Below are positions 13,054-25,300 of a stretch of 64,000 nucleotides of DNA, piece by piece. The notes under the pieces are model-generated. The model made no database searches. It was not told the origin of the DNA and saw only the letters and a program-made list of their open reading frames with translations. The DNA is taken from assembly GCA_027605045.1 (NCBI GenBank), contig JAQFWX010000039.1, forward strand, positions 1 to 64,000, in the 5' to 3' direction. Position 1 is the stretch's first letter. Every line of letters begins with the position of its first letter. The position numbers and the translations under genes were made by a program. The stretch comes from Phallus indusiatus. Its lineage: Eukaryota; Basidiomycota; Agaricomycetes; Phallales; Phallaceae.

Positions 13054-15445
13054 ATGACAAAAACATCGAATGCTGACAAGGCTGATCCGATTGTTCTTGC
13101 TCTTTTTGCCAATCGGTTTATGAGCATCGCTGAAGCCATGGGTCGATCCTTGCAACAGACTTCAATCTCAACAAACATTAAGGAACGGCTAGATTTCTCA
13201 TGTGCCATATTTGCGCCAGACGGTGATCTAGTTGCCAATGCGCCTTTCATCCCAATTCATCTAGGAAGCATGAGCTTGTTGAGTTTTTTGACACTGCTCA
13301 TGAGTCATGAGGTGACCAGCTGACACGGATTCTATATAGCGCAGTAAAATATCAAATGAAATTGCATGCAAATGATCTTAAGGATGGAGATGTTCTCATG
13401 ACTAACTCTCCTCGTGCAGGAGGATCGTGAGTACGATTAGTCGTTTTATCAGCTTCTCAGCCTTAAGTATCTGAATGATCAGTCACCTCCCGGATATAAC
13501 TATTATAACCCCCGTTTTCTCACAACCTGAATCATTAGACGAAAAGCCTGAGATCATATTTTTCACAGCTTCTCGTGGCCATCACGCGGATGTTGGTGGT
13601 ATCCTCCCAGGTTCAATGCCCCCGACTTCGGTCAATATATTTGAAGAAGGCGCCGAAATAGTTTCTTTTAAGATTGTCAGCGAAGGAAAATTCAATAGGG
13701 ATGGATTATGGGATTTCATGGTGGAACGCCCAGCCCGTTATGAAGGATGCAGCGGATGCCGCAACTTCAAGGACGTGGAAAGTGATTTGAAAGCAGTATG
13801 TCTTCGCTTAAAATTTATCCGACTTTCCGTCTGATAACAGGGCGTTTGTCATTTTCCTCTCCTTTAACGCCCGTGTTGTTTGTTACTTTTTTTAGCAAAT
13901 TGCCGCTAATCACAAGGGCATACAACTTCTCCATGCTCGTGCGTCTTTCTTTTTATCTGTTCTGATCTATTTTCACTGATTATCATTTTTTGATGCATAG
14001 TCGTCAATGAGTATACGCTTCCAACTGTTCATCAGTACATGAATCACATTCGTGCAAATGCCGAGTTTTGCGTTCGGCAGCTACTGCGCGATGTCGCAAA
14101 ACGGAGGGAGTCTAATATTCTCCAGGCTGTAGATTACTTAGACGACGGGTCTCCGGTAAGCCTTAGCCTCCGGATAGAAAGTTAGCTTAAGCTCGTTGTT
14201 CACTGGTATTCATGCGACCAGATCTGTCTCAAAGTGGAAATCGATGAAGAAAAAGGATCTGCCGTCTTTGATTTTGCTGGTACAGGGCCCGAAGTACGGG
14301 GTAACCTGAACGCACCAATATCCGTCGTCCACTCGGCGGTAATATATTGCATGAGGGCTATGTTGGATACCGATATACCCCTAAATGCAGGGTGTCTTGC
14401 TCCAGTTGAAAGTAATTCGCTATTCGATCCATTCATTTACTAGAATTTCAAATTAACATCCCAATCTAGTCAAAATCCCTTCGGATTCTTTTCTGTTACC
14501 ATCTCATACGGCGGCAGTATGCGGTGGCAACGTATTAACGTCCCAGCGAATCGTTGATGTTGTATTAAAAGCATTTAACGCATGTGCGGCAAGCCAGGGT
14601 TGCACTAAGTATGGTTGTATCTTCTGTTTAAAACAAGCACCCTTCTGTTGATCCATCCCTTTCAGTAACCTCACATTTGGTGCCGGAGGGAAAGATAAAA
14701 ACGGTGTTGTGAAAGCAGGATGGGGATATTATGAAGTAGGTCATCCTCACTTCTTTCAGTCAAGATTTGTTCACATTGTACCCTGTGCCAGACGATTGCC
14801 GGTGGTTCGGGTGCCGGTCCAAATTGGCACGGAACATCTGGTGTCCATACTCATATAACTAACACCCGAATTGGTGATGTTGAAATTCTAGAAAGAAGGT
14901 ATCCCGTGCTCGTCCATGAGTTCGGTTTGCGTGATGGAAGCGGGGGTACAGGAAAATGGAACGGCGGTGACGGCGTTAGAAGAGTATTTGAGTTCACCGA
15001 GAAATTGCAAGTGAGCATTCTATCAGAGGTAGGTGCTGTGCCTTCATATATAAATGAACGTGAATTATCAAATAGTATGTTATTTTAGAGGAGAACGAGG
15101 CAACCTTACGGAGTGGCCGGAGGAGAGTCTGGAGCCCTGGGACGCAACACATGGGTCAAGAAATGTCGGCCTGAGGATGGGGACATGCCTGAAGAGATTG
15201 ATAAGGAGCCTGTCCAACTTGCAAAACGCACCGGTCACACAAGGGTCATTAATGTAGGAGGAAAAGCCACAGTTATGATGGGCAAAGGGGACAAACTTGT
15301 GATTGAGACCCCCGGAGGTGGCGCATGGGGTGCGAAAGAAGGAGAGCAGGACAAAGAGAACGTTCAATTGAAGCACGATTGGAAACACGAGTGGACACTA
15401 AGAGGGAGTATTAGGGACCGAGAGGCCCGTCAAGCCGAGTTTTGA
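13054..15445 (+). CDS. hydantoinase B / 5-oxoprolinase B-type protein, stand-alone
   Basis: Ten exons: 13054-13277, 13340-13426, 13483-13795, 13896-13938, 14001-14155, 14222-14411, 14470-14608, 14666-14735, 14792-15028, 15089-15445, giving 604 residues with every phase consistent. The protein begins at the start of the HyuB domain (D-P-I-V-L-A-L-F, then [11 protein letters not shown]). It keeps family blocks such as [67 protein letters not shown] and a glycine-rich end (ETPGGGAWG). Fungal 5-oxoprolinases of the glutathione cycle are usually about 1250-1300 residues with an N-terminal HyuA (ATP-binding) half. No HyuA sequence precedes this gene, so it either works with a separate HyuA partner or has another substrate. 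Probably cytosolic. Confidence 0.88.
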
Positions 15446-16581
15446 CTGTTCAAATAATTTGAGGTGAGACGCTTGCTACAGTAAAATTTCGGCTGTATTC
15501 TAATGCGATATTAAGTAAACGTCGTGTAAGAATAGCCTGTTAAATTCTTTGAATTAACTGTGATTTGAGATTATCTTGGTACTTGAAAAATCTTCCGGGC
15601 TGCGCTTTCGAAGCACTCTCCACACAGTTGAACATATGTATGCAATATCGCTCAACTTGAGCTTGAACATTGAGACCACGCCTTTTCCATGTTCTTTCCC
15701 ATGCTCTTAATATCATATCAACTGTCAAGGGTAGCGAACCAAGTTCGATGGGTCAAAAATTCCTACGTTGTCACATATCCGCGATGATTTACTTCAGACC
15801 TCCGGTACGTGTTTCGCCGGAAGAAAATCACTGGTCCTGCAGATCATCATTTAGTTGATGGCAAGCATTAAACAAAAAATTACTTCAACACAACTTTCTC
15901 ACAGCACTAGTACGTACTTAGGTATTTTTCTACAAGCCAAAGACGTTATTGATGGCTTTCAAATCTTGATCAGCCAAGCAACTTGAACGAGGATCTGCTT
16001 CCATCCGCCCAAGACCATACACAGCCTGAAGTTTGGACGCAGCCTATTGTGCACGTTGCAAAATAATTGCCGATAAATGGAGAGCGCAGCGCGCAGACCA
16101 CGACCCAAAGTTTTTATGTGCAACGCCGAGCCCTCCAAGAGTGTATTGTTCCTGGTGTGCAAACCAGCCTGTGCCATAGTGCGTGGATTGACTACTAAAC
16201 GGATTCATTCCCAACACAATTCTTCATATCGGATGCGCACGCGGTGCCGTCACTGGCGCCAGCCGAGCCGCTCTTTGGCATCAAATATATCACTGCTGCC
16301 ACCAGCTTCGTGAAATCTGACGTGTTTAAGACGTGTTTTTCACAGCATCTCTATTTTAATAACTCAATGCATTTACATTCTTTGATGCGAATATCAAACT
16401 GATACATACGCTGATTAGACACTAGCCGTTGCCTCGACGATGACTGACAGCTGCTACTAGCCTACTGGTCCGCGCTATTCTCGATATGTAGCTCCGGAGA
16501 TCTGCATCATTAAGAAAAATCAAAGAGGCTTCCCCTTATTAGGCACCCGGAATACCTTTTCCTTTGTTCGCGCTCACGACA
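15446..16581. other. intergenic, no feature recognised
   Basis: Only short random-looking open frames occur on both strands. The PLD-like gene downstream must have its promoter in this interval, but I see no clear TATA box. Confidence 0.4.
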
Positions 16582-19500
16582 ATGGAGCAAAACCAAGAGC
16601 AAAACCAGCCTGCGCCAGCGACGCCCTCGATATGGTCACTAAATCAGCGATTTGATTCATTCGCTTTCCCAAGATGGGGTAATTTAGCGAAGTGGCACGT
16701 CGATGGGAACGATTACTTTTACGCGCTTTCGGAAATGCTTGAAGCTGCCCGTCAGGTGAGGTTTGCATGTTACTTTGAGCTTCTTTTGCATAATCAAACC
16801 CAATGCGAATGTAGACAATCATGATAATGGACTGGTTCACCTCGCCTGAAATCTATCTTCGAAGACCACCTGCATACTATCCTGAGTGGAGATTAGACAA
16901 ACTTTTGAAACGGAAGGCAGAACAAGGAGTTCGGGTTTTCGTTACTTTATCTAATACCGTAAATTCATAATTTTCTCATCGAGATATATAATGTGTTTAC
17001 CAAAAATTTGGATAGGAGTCTAGCTCAGAGTATAAATCAAGAATCGTGAAAGAAAGGTTTGAGTCGTTACATCCTAATATTTCCGTATTGGTATGCAGTA
17101 TCCGTTTCATCTCTTACGCCACCTTTGCTAAACCTCATGCACATATGCACTCAAAGTATCACCCAGGATCAATTCTTTCAGAGAATTCACAGTCAGAATC
17201 ACCGGCACACGCTTGGTGCAACAATGAAAAGGTGGAACCCTATTATTGAATATTGATCCTTGTTGGTCAATTTGGACTGAGTCTGTGCAGGTTGTAATTG
17301 TAGATCATCTGAGAGCTTCGCTAGGAAGCTTAAGTCTTAGTCTAGGCAACTGGGACTGTCTCAATCAGTTCGTTATCTTTCTTTCTTTCTTTTTTACTAC
17401 GAACATATTTTTGACCCCGTTCGTTTAGTCCATTGGCCGATGTTCACCCCGTCCGTTTCGCCAAGACCCTTTTTCCCGGAAAAGACTATCATAATAGCAA
17501 AATCTCTGAGAACGACGGGGTTGAGGACTTTTTGCCACAAAAGAAAATACTAGAAACTCCTCGATTGCCTTGTCATGGTGTAAGCTACTTTTTGAAAAGG
17601 AAACAACACATCATCGCTGACTGATGATACAAGGTTAGCCTAACGATAGTTGGCCCTTGTGTTTTCGATCTAGAGGCGCATTTCATTGAACGATGGAATT
17701 TCATCAAGAGTCTAAAGGTACTTTGTTATGCTTTTTCATCTTGCTAACGATATTTACCTTGATTCTATTCTGACTCAAAAGTACGAGAAAGAGGAGTAAG
17801 CGTGATATCATTTCTCTTTCGTTTACTTAAGTGTTTAATCACTAACCTAAAGGAAATATCCATGGCTGGATTTACCGCAATTTGAAACAGAGAAACAGTT
17901 CGCAGGTAAAAGACGAACCTAAATGATCAAAATGAAAACTAATACTTACTGCCTTTAGAACACTTTTCTGTGTTACGGTTCTCGCCTGAAGCAATTGGAT
18001 TCTCACCTGGGTTAATGAAGGCACAAGTTGTCAGAAGTGTTTCAGAATGGAGTCATGATGTTCCCATGGAATCCAGCATCCATTCGGCTTGTGCGTATCA
18101 CTGACATTGATAAAAGATATTTCTTGACGTGTGCTCTTAAAAGATATCGAAATGATCGAAGAAGCCAAACATTTCATTTATATAGGCGAGTCGACTTGTA
18201 ATACTAGTAATACATGGTCCAGCTGACAGAAGACATTAGAAAACGAGTTCTTGTAAGCGTTTATGTCGGTATAGGTTTTCATTTCTCAAAACATAGTTGC
18301 TGCAGCATCTCTAGCCTTCATTCAACGAAATCTGAACCGGGTGCTCCCCGCAATGCAATAGCTGAAGCCTTAGTGAAGCGAATTATCCGGGCAGCTAAAG
18401 CTGATGAACACTTTCAAGTGAGTATATCCGATGAGAGTTTCAACGAATTGTCATGAATTTACAATAAAATAGGTAGTAGTCGTGCTTCCGGAGTTACCCG
18501 CATTACCAGGCAGTTTCACCGATTCGACGTCTCAAAGAATAATTATGGATGCACAATGGAAGACAATTAACCGAGGTGGCTATAGTATATACGAAGAGAT
18601 CGCGATAGCAGGCTTTGACCCGTATGCTCCATTCTCTTCGTTGATTTATCCATTGATGAAACATCGATTAGTTCGCTATACATTCGATTTTACCACCTGC
18701 GGGCTTATGATAGAATCAATGCTCCAATGGGTTTGTTTTTTCCTCAGCGGGCACTCTCACTTTATCTTACCATTCATCACATTAGAATCCTACATTGAAC
18801 GCATGGAAAGTCAAAGTGGCATCAAATTTGCACAAGCTCAAGTAGCTCTGTCCCGTATCTGGATGGGAGATAGTCCCCCTCCTTCACCTCCTAAGCCACT
18901 ATCAAAGAAAGAAAAAGAAAAACGCAAATGGAGTAGACTACTATCTCACAAAGACCGCCAATCAAGGGAATTTGAAGTAATGCCTCGAACAGTGGATCAC
19001 GCTAAAGAGGTTATTTTCACGTTCCAGTTGGCCGCGAAAAATGTTAAAGAGTACGAGCATGTTTCCGACTCTGTTGCTCATCATGCTATGTGGGCGGGTA
19101 CGAGTTTGCTAGATGAGCGATGGTATGGTAAAGCTCAGGAAGAAAGAGCAGCGTATGTGATATAGTTACCAGGCAATGGATGCTTGCTCAATTCTTGTTT
19201 TAGATATGTCTCCGAGATGATTCATGTCAATTCAAAGGTCAGTAGATAAATTAGATAGCAAGCCTTTTGCTATGATACTGATAACCTCTGTAGTTAATGA
19301 TCGTAGACGACCGCCGAGCAATTGCGAGTAGTATAGCCCAGTTTTGCCCATCGTATTCACCTTCATTCCAATTTTAGATCGGCTCTGCTAGCATAAATGA
19401 TCAAAGTCAATTAGGAAATCGAAATTCGGAGATAGCTCTTGTAGTGGAAGACACGGAAGAAATTCCATCGGAAATGAACGGTCAATTTGTGAGTTCATTT

Positions 19501-20260
19501 TTGCTCCGACGACACCGGTACCTGAACGCATATAGCATGGTGCAACTCGATTTGCTGCCACCCTCCGTCGAATGCTGTACAAAGGTACGCATATCTGAAG
19601 TTTTCCCAGTCATTGATGGCTTATTATTAATCTGAAAATCCGTTAGAACATTTGGGATTATTGCCACCTCAAGATATAACTAAACCGAATCCCCCAACAT
19701 GTTTCATGCGAGCAGCTCCATTTCCCAATATCGATCTAACACGGACATATGGCGATATATTCGTTGCAGACCCTCTCTCACCATCGACGATAGCGTTGTG
19801 GAGAAGCACCGCCAAATTGAATACGGCTATTTATAGTGAAGTTTTCAAACCTATACCCTCGGATACTGTTCAGACAATGGAGCAACTAAAGGTAGCTATC
19901 TTTATATTTGGCTCTCCATCTTCTGATCGGTTTTTAGTCATCCACACCGGCTGAAAATTTGTACGGGAGAATAGTACCTGAAGTAAGTCTTCAGCATGCA
20001 AAATTACGTCTAAGTCAGGTAAAAAAAATTGCTATGACATATATAGCCGGGTTTTGGTTGACATGACTCAATTTACATAGGTTCGTGGGCATTTGACAGA
20101 AATGTCCCTGCAGTTTTTGATAGGAGAAACTTGGATCGTATCTGAAGACGTAGGTCGAATAACTACTCATGAATGTTTAATTTTATTGAAAACTCGTCTC
20201 TAATAGGATCGCGGATCGTCTGGAGAGGCAGTGAAAACTCTAACGGAGAAGTTAATTTGA
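16582..20260 (+). CDS. phospholipase D superfamily protein (PLD1/Spo14-like) lacking both catalytic histidines
   Basis: A heavily split gene of roughly 20 exons. The first ones are 16582-16755, 16815-16958, 17016-17090, 17157-17231, 17291-17367, 17429-17579, 17634-17717, 17782-17795 (14 nt), 17853-17905 and 17959-18090. The product follows the short fungal PLD layout without PX/PH domains: [64 protein letters not shown] and the conserved C-terminal region. PLDs hydrolyse phosphatidylcholine to phosphatidic acid using two H-x-K-x4-D motifs. Here motif 1 reads N-E-K-V-V-I-V-D (Asn at 17223-17225, about residue 154) and motif 2 reads N-S-K-L-M-I-V-D (Asn at 19229-19231). The glycine-rich stretch after motif 1 is also degenerate, and the IENQFF segment expected near 18185 has no counterpart in any splice I tried. 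One intron near 19318 needs a GC donor. Frame is otherwise open, so I infer a pseudoenzyme rather than a dead gene. Confidence 0.8.
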
Positions 20261-21128
20261 AGACAAGTGGCATTAGCATGTATATCTTCCTGGATCTTGG
20301 GTGATGCATAAAGGGGTTTCGGGAAAAAACGATCGACGCTGTGCCTCACAGTTTCATATTTATCTTTTGTGAAAGACCTTAGACCCAGGACTCGGAGCGC
20401 TGGTTCTGTATAATTATCGCAGTAACGTATGTAACAAATAATATTGTATTGGATAACTTGGAATATGATATATGATCTTTGAGCATCATGCGGTCAAGTC
20501 ACACAATTGAACCAGCAGCGACTGGTCCGGATACATGAGATATCAGGTGCAAATTGACTCGATGGATGTGGTTGCAATACAACGTGGAACCAGAGTTCCG
20601 CAGTCGCCACTGAGACTTAGTTCCGGAAAGTCAGGGTGTCATATTTTCCGACGTCGGGCATATTCAGATATTCAACACGTATTCCACGTATGACTCGGAG
20701 CGCCTACACATTTGACATGTTTAATAATAAAGAAAGCCCTCTAGAATCATTTTTAAACTTCGTGTAGGGTAATTTGAAAGAATTCACACACGAAACTCTC
20801 ATGGTCTGGTGGCTCAATTCCTAGTATGCCAGTGATTCAGCACTGCACCAGAAATCTCCATCAGTCCGCGTGTCCGAGGCAAGGCAAAACTTTGTATCGC
20901 GGGAGAAAGACAAATGAGAACAGTCAGATTACAAAGTAGGGACACCAGTATCACAAAATCGTCGTAGCTAGGAAGCTTTGGCTGGCGAGAGTGACAGACG
21001 CCCGTTGTTAGCATCATCGAATCCATCGCCATTACGCTCGCGTGACAGTCACGCTTCTAATCAACGTCTCCTCCACCACTCTCCTACATTTACCTTTCAT
21101 CGAGTGAGCTAAGTCTTCAAGAGTTGTT
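20261..21128. other. intergenic, no feature recognised
   Basis: No coding or repeat signal was recognised. Minus-strand frames at 20814-21352 are short and without motifs; part of them lies opposite the first Ubc13 exons. Confidence 0.4.
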
Positions 21129-22057
21129 ATGTCTGTAAGTTTACCAAAGGTGTGTATCATAAACATCGCATCCTCAGCCCGCATCTCATGTTTGATCTGG
21201 GGGTAGCGAATTATCAAGGTTAGTCCATGTGAAAAGCCAATCGAGTCCTTTTCTGATGATACACCTCTCCTTGTGATTCTCCGATCTCTTCGAAAATGTT
21301 TCAATATTTGCCCTGATTCCGTGCTCCTCGATTGCGCCGTCGTAATCATCAAACTGGTTTCTCTTACTAATTGTGCCTATACCTTGTGTCCGTCTGGTCA
21401 TCGCAATTGGCTATCCCATCATGGATGCGTTTGCACATGATGTCTGTCTTATGCATTCGGTCTCATAGGAGACCGAACGGTTAATGGCAGACCCTGCTCC
21501 TGGAATAAGCGCAATCCCTCATGAAGACAATCTCCGGTACTTTGATGTCGCCATTCACGGGCCTAGTGGTAGTCCGTTTGAGCGTAGGTGCCTGTCTATT
21601 GATGTATATTGTAGACTGCATATTTTGTTTAGACGGTGTTTTCAAGTTGGAGTTGTTTTTACCTGAAGAGTATCCCATGAGTCCCCCAAAGGTTCGGTTT
21701 TTGACAAAGATATACCATCCTAACATTGGTATGTTCATTGTTCTAATTGGTCTCCTTTCATCTTGCTGAATGCTTATTCCTCAGACAAACTTGGCCGAAT
21801 TTGTTTGGACATCCTGAAAGGTACTTGTTTACTCCTAAACTACCTCGCTTATCTTGTGCCGACAATTGATGGCTATAGATAAATGGTCTCCGGCCTTGCA
21901 AATTCGTACCGTATTATTGTCAGTTCAGGCCCTATTATCAGCACCGAACCCCGATGATCCTTTAGCAACTGACGTAGCGAAACATTACAAGGAAGATGAG
22001 AAAGCCGCACAGGCTGTGAGTAAGGAGTGGACGGAGAAGTACGCCTCAGATAAATGA
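21129..22057 (+). CDS. ubc13: ubiquitin-conjugating enzyme E2 (Ubc13/UBE2N)
   Basis: Exons 21129-21149, 21207-21218, 21469-21583, 21633-21728, 21785-21820 and 21879-22057 give 152 residues, the usual Ubc13 length. The sequence keeps LPKRIIKETERL, the YHPNI block, the active-site region GRICLDIL with catalytic Cys at about residue 88, and [18 protein letters not shown]. Ubc13 with its Mms2/Uev partner builds K63-linked ubiquitin chains in DNA damage tolerance and signalling. The N-terminus is spread over a 21-nt first exon and a 12-nt second exon (R-I-I-K), with a 250-nt intron following. At the third splice a His (residue 50) stands where Asp or Gly is usual. A RING-H2 gene begins 286 bp downstream on the same strand. 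Confidence 0.95.
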
Positions 22058-22343
22058 ACCATCACGACTTGTATCAAAAAGGATTCAAACAAGCAGTTTT
22101 TTCTCTCTCTATCAATCTCTACTTGTAGAACTATACGCCATTGCCTGCCATGTCCCTCTTTTGGAATATTTCCATTCTGTTTTACATTACTTACTCAGTC
22201 TGTGCTCTGCTTACTTGTGCTTACTTACCGAATGGATGTATTTTTGACCCGCCGCCTTTGAATATGGCCATTTGAAACCCCGACTGTGACAATGATAATG
22301 GGACTATTTGTTAGGGACAGTGTGTTACTTTCCTTCTCAACGC

Positions 22344-25300
22344 ATGGCGGAGGTTTTGGAAGATCTTTCCCTAGTCCATTCCCAGTCGTCGAATGCGCAT
22401 AGGAAGCGTGCACGTCAAGACTCAGCATGCACGACGGACGACAACCTCGCTTTGGCTAATGGCGGCGCGGCTGGGACCGGAAGCTCGTCCAATCATTCAT
22501 CCGACGACGGCGGCCTCGAAGGGAGCAACAGAGAGTCTGGGCGACACAAGAGACAAAGAGGCGAAAACCATGAAGATCCTGTTTTGTCCAGAACGACCGG
22601 TCAATGGTCGCTTTCCACTTCGACCCGATCGAGATCTCTCTCCCCTGCATCAAATGCAACACAATCATCTGAACATACAGAGTCTACAGCCTTCTCTCCC
22701 GATGATTTCATACCTATTCAGACGGTTCATAGTCAAGAGGGCCTTCAAGAACCTCACCGCTCTGTAAATGAGACCAACCATGCCGAGGAAGACATTGCCC
22801 GTTCAATGGAATTCGATCAACAAATGGACATTTTACGACGGTCTCCCGATACATTTGCCTCAAGAAGTCGATATTCAACTCTGTCTGAGGGCTCAGCAAA
22901 CTTGGAAATTGCCCAAACTCAAGCATCGATCAACCCCCCACTTAATACTTTCTCCGAGGAGCTCTCCAGCTGTGCGTTTAGTGTGTTTTTCTATTATGTG
23001 AATTCCACGTGTCTGATATCACCCAGCAGCTACACATGGGGAAAACGCCCCACATAGAGATGCCCGGAGTGACCTCGTTCCTAGGTTATTGAGACGTATG
23101 CATCTTAGGTCCAATGAATCTTCTGGCTCCAACTTGTCTTCTGTCGGAACCGATGACATGGCTAGTTCATCTAGTTCCTTATTCAGGTCAGCTTCGGCGA
23201 ATAGACCGTCACACCCTGTTCCAAGCTTACGCTTGAGATCTCTTACCAATTCCGAAACTGTCACCACTCCCAACAATCCTAATCCTAATCCCAATACATG
23301 GGTACCTTACGAGGATACAAGACAAACTCTACCGAGTGTGTTCCCTAATCCTCTCCGCTTGTCTCTTCCCCGTGACAGAACACAATTACCCTCTCTTTCC
23401 CATGCTCTTCACCCTCCTAGAAACGCACGTCGGAGTTCATTCTTGAATCATGATCCCATCGCGTCTTCTTCAAGAGGAAACACGGCAGCAAGACTAGATC
23501 CACCTGCCCCGTCTTCCCGGAATAACCCAGCACCACTACGATCAAGTGACTGGTTCCAGGATATGCATGATCTCTTTCATCCTTACACGTCATTCAATTT
23601 TGAAGAGTCTAACAGCTCACCAGACTCTGGAAGAGAGTCACCACTTTCTATTAGTGACAACACACAATCTCGGCAAAGTCCCGAGATAGAGAATCATGGC
23701 ACATCAACAGTCAATACATCTCAACAAATGGAGGGATTGAACAAATCTCATTTTCACTTCAAGATCATCCGAGTCTTGTTCCTTTGGAAGATTCAGTGCA
23801 TGTGGAGCCTGTTCAGCCTCAAAGCAACGTTGCCGGTAGTAGTAGGTTGCCAGAGATTGCTTCCGCAAATATGTCCCCGTTGCGAAGGAGCGGAAGCGAA
23901 CGAAATGGCGGAAGAGCCTTTTCTCCTGTACCTTGGCGGAACTTTTTGGCTGGTTTAGATTCAAGAGAAAGCTCTTTGGAGAATCTTACGCCCGGCTCGT
24001 CAACGAGAGTTATTGTTCCAGAACGGCCTCAGGCGAATAATCAAGGGCAATCTACCTCGCTAGTTGGAACTCTCCGGGACCTTCTTCATAGGTCTACATC
24101 ATCTTCGACAACGCAAGGAGAATCATCCACTAGACGTCGAGTTCGAAATCCATTTCGGGCTTTTGAACGTACCCGTTCTACATCTTTGGATACTGAAGAA
24201 AGAATATCAGGTTTGATAGATGATGATTTTCCTGTTCTTTCGATGCCACCTGCGCCGGCTGCGACCGTTGGTCGAGCTTCGCGCTCTTTGCTGGATCCTG
24301 CGTTACGTTTCAATACCGTGCACAGTAGTGCATCGTCGTCATCATCTTTGGCTTCCGAACAACGTTCTGCGCGAACAGGAATAAGACGAAACCTACGAAC
24401 GTCGTGGAGTATCGATATGAGCGATGATCATTTGTCAGAAGAACCCGAACCTTTCATTCCTGAACCCATACGAAGTGAAAGGATTGATCAACCACGACCT
24501 AGATCGCTTGCTTCTCTCTTCGGTAGGGTTTTCTTTTTCTTTGCTATGTATAATACCTTGGTTAAAATGGACATAAGGTATAGGGAACCGCAATTCCTCA
24601 GCGTCCCTGTCCGGCCCTTCCCAGAATGAAAGGACAGAACCATCGTGGTCTCAACTGTACCGCAATGCCAATGAAGCTCGCAGTAGTACAGCGTACACTC
24701 CTCGTATGTCCTTTCATGTAGTCCTTAGTTGAATCAGACTTTAACCAGTCGCCTTAGAGTATATTCCTCCCCGACATATGAGAAGGTCGTCAGCTTCTAC
24801 TGTCGTAGAAAGATCTGATTTTCAGGATATGGATCAAGATAGCGATCGCACAGTTGGTTCAACAGGTAAACTACCTTATAGTAACGGCCTCGTACAACAT
24901 AACTTATCATTACAATACTAGTATTTCCTTCGTCGTCGGCACAATCCACCCGGTCGCCCACGAGCAACTTCCGTCCACCCTCTCCACTACATCGTAAGTT
25001 TTGGATGCTAGAGCCTGAGACTTGACTATTGACAGCCCTCCAGCACCTAACGAACAGATGACTGCTTCCGAAAGCTATTTGAGTCGTAAGTATTCTGAAG
25101 TGCTTGAGTAATTCCAAAGTGCCTAAGTCTTGTTTTAGGACTACAACGTCATCTCCGTCGAGCCCCGGCTGCTAATAACCAGCGTGTTGGACAATCTGAC
25201 CCCCCATTGTCTGAGTCCAATATTCGGACGAACAATTTAGGTTGGTGATCTTGCCTGTCAAGATATCGTGAAAACTGAGAGATCTGTAATGACACTAGGG

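Noticed and set aside
23650..23735. Apparent frameshift in the RING-H2 gene
   Set aside because: An 80-nt intron (23654-23733) with GT-AG ends fits both frames and phase, so a mutation is not required.
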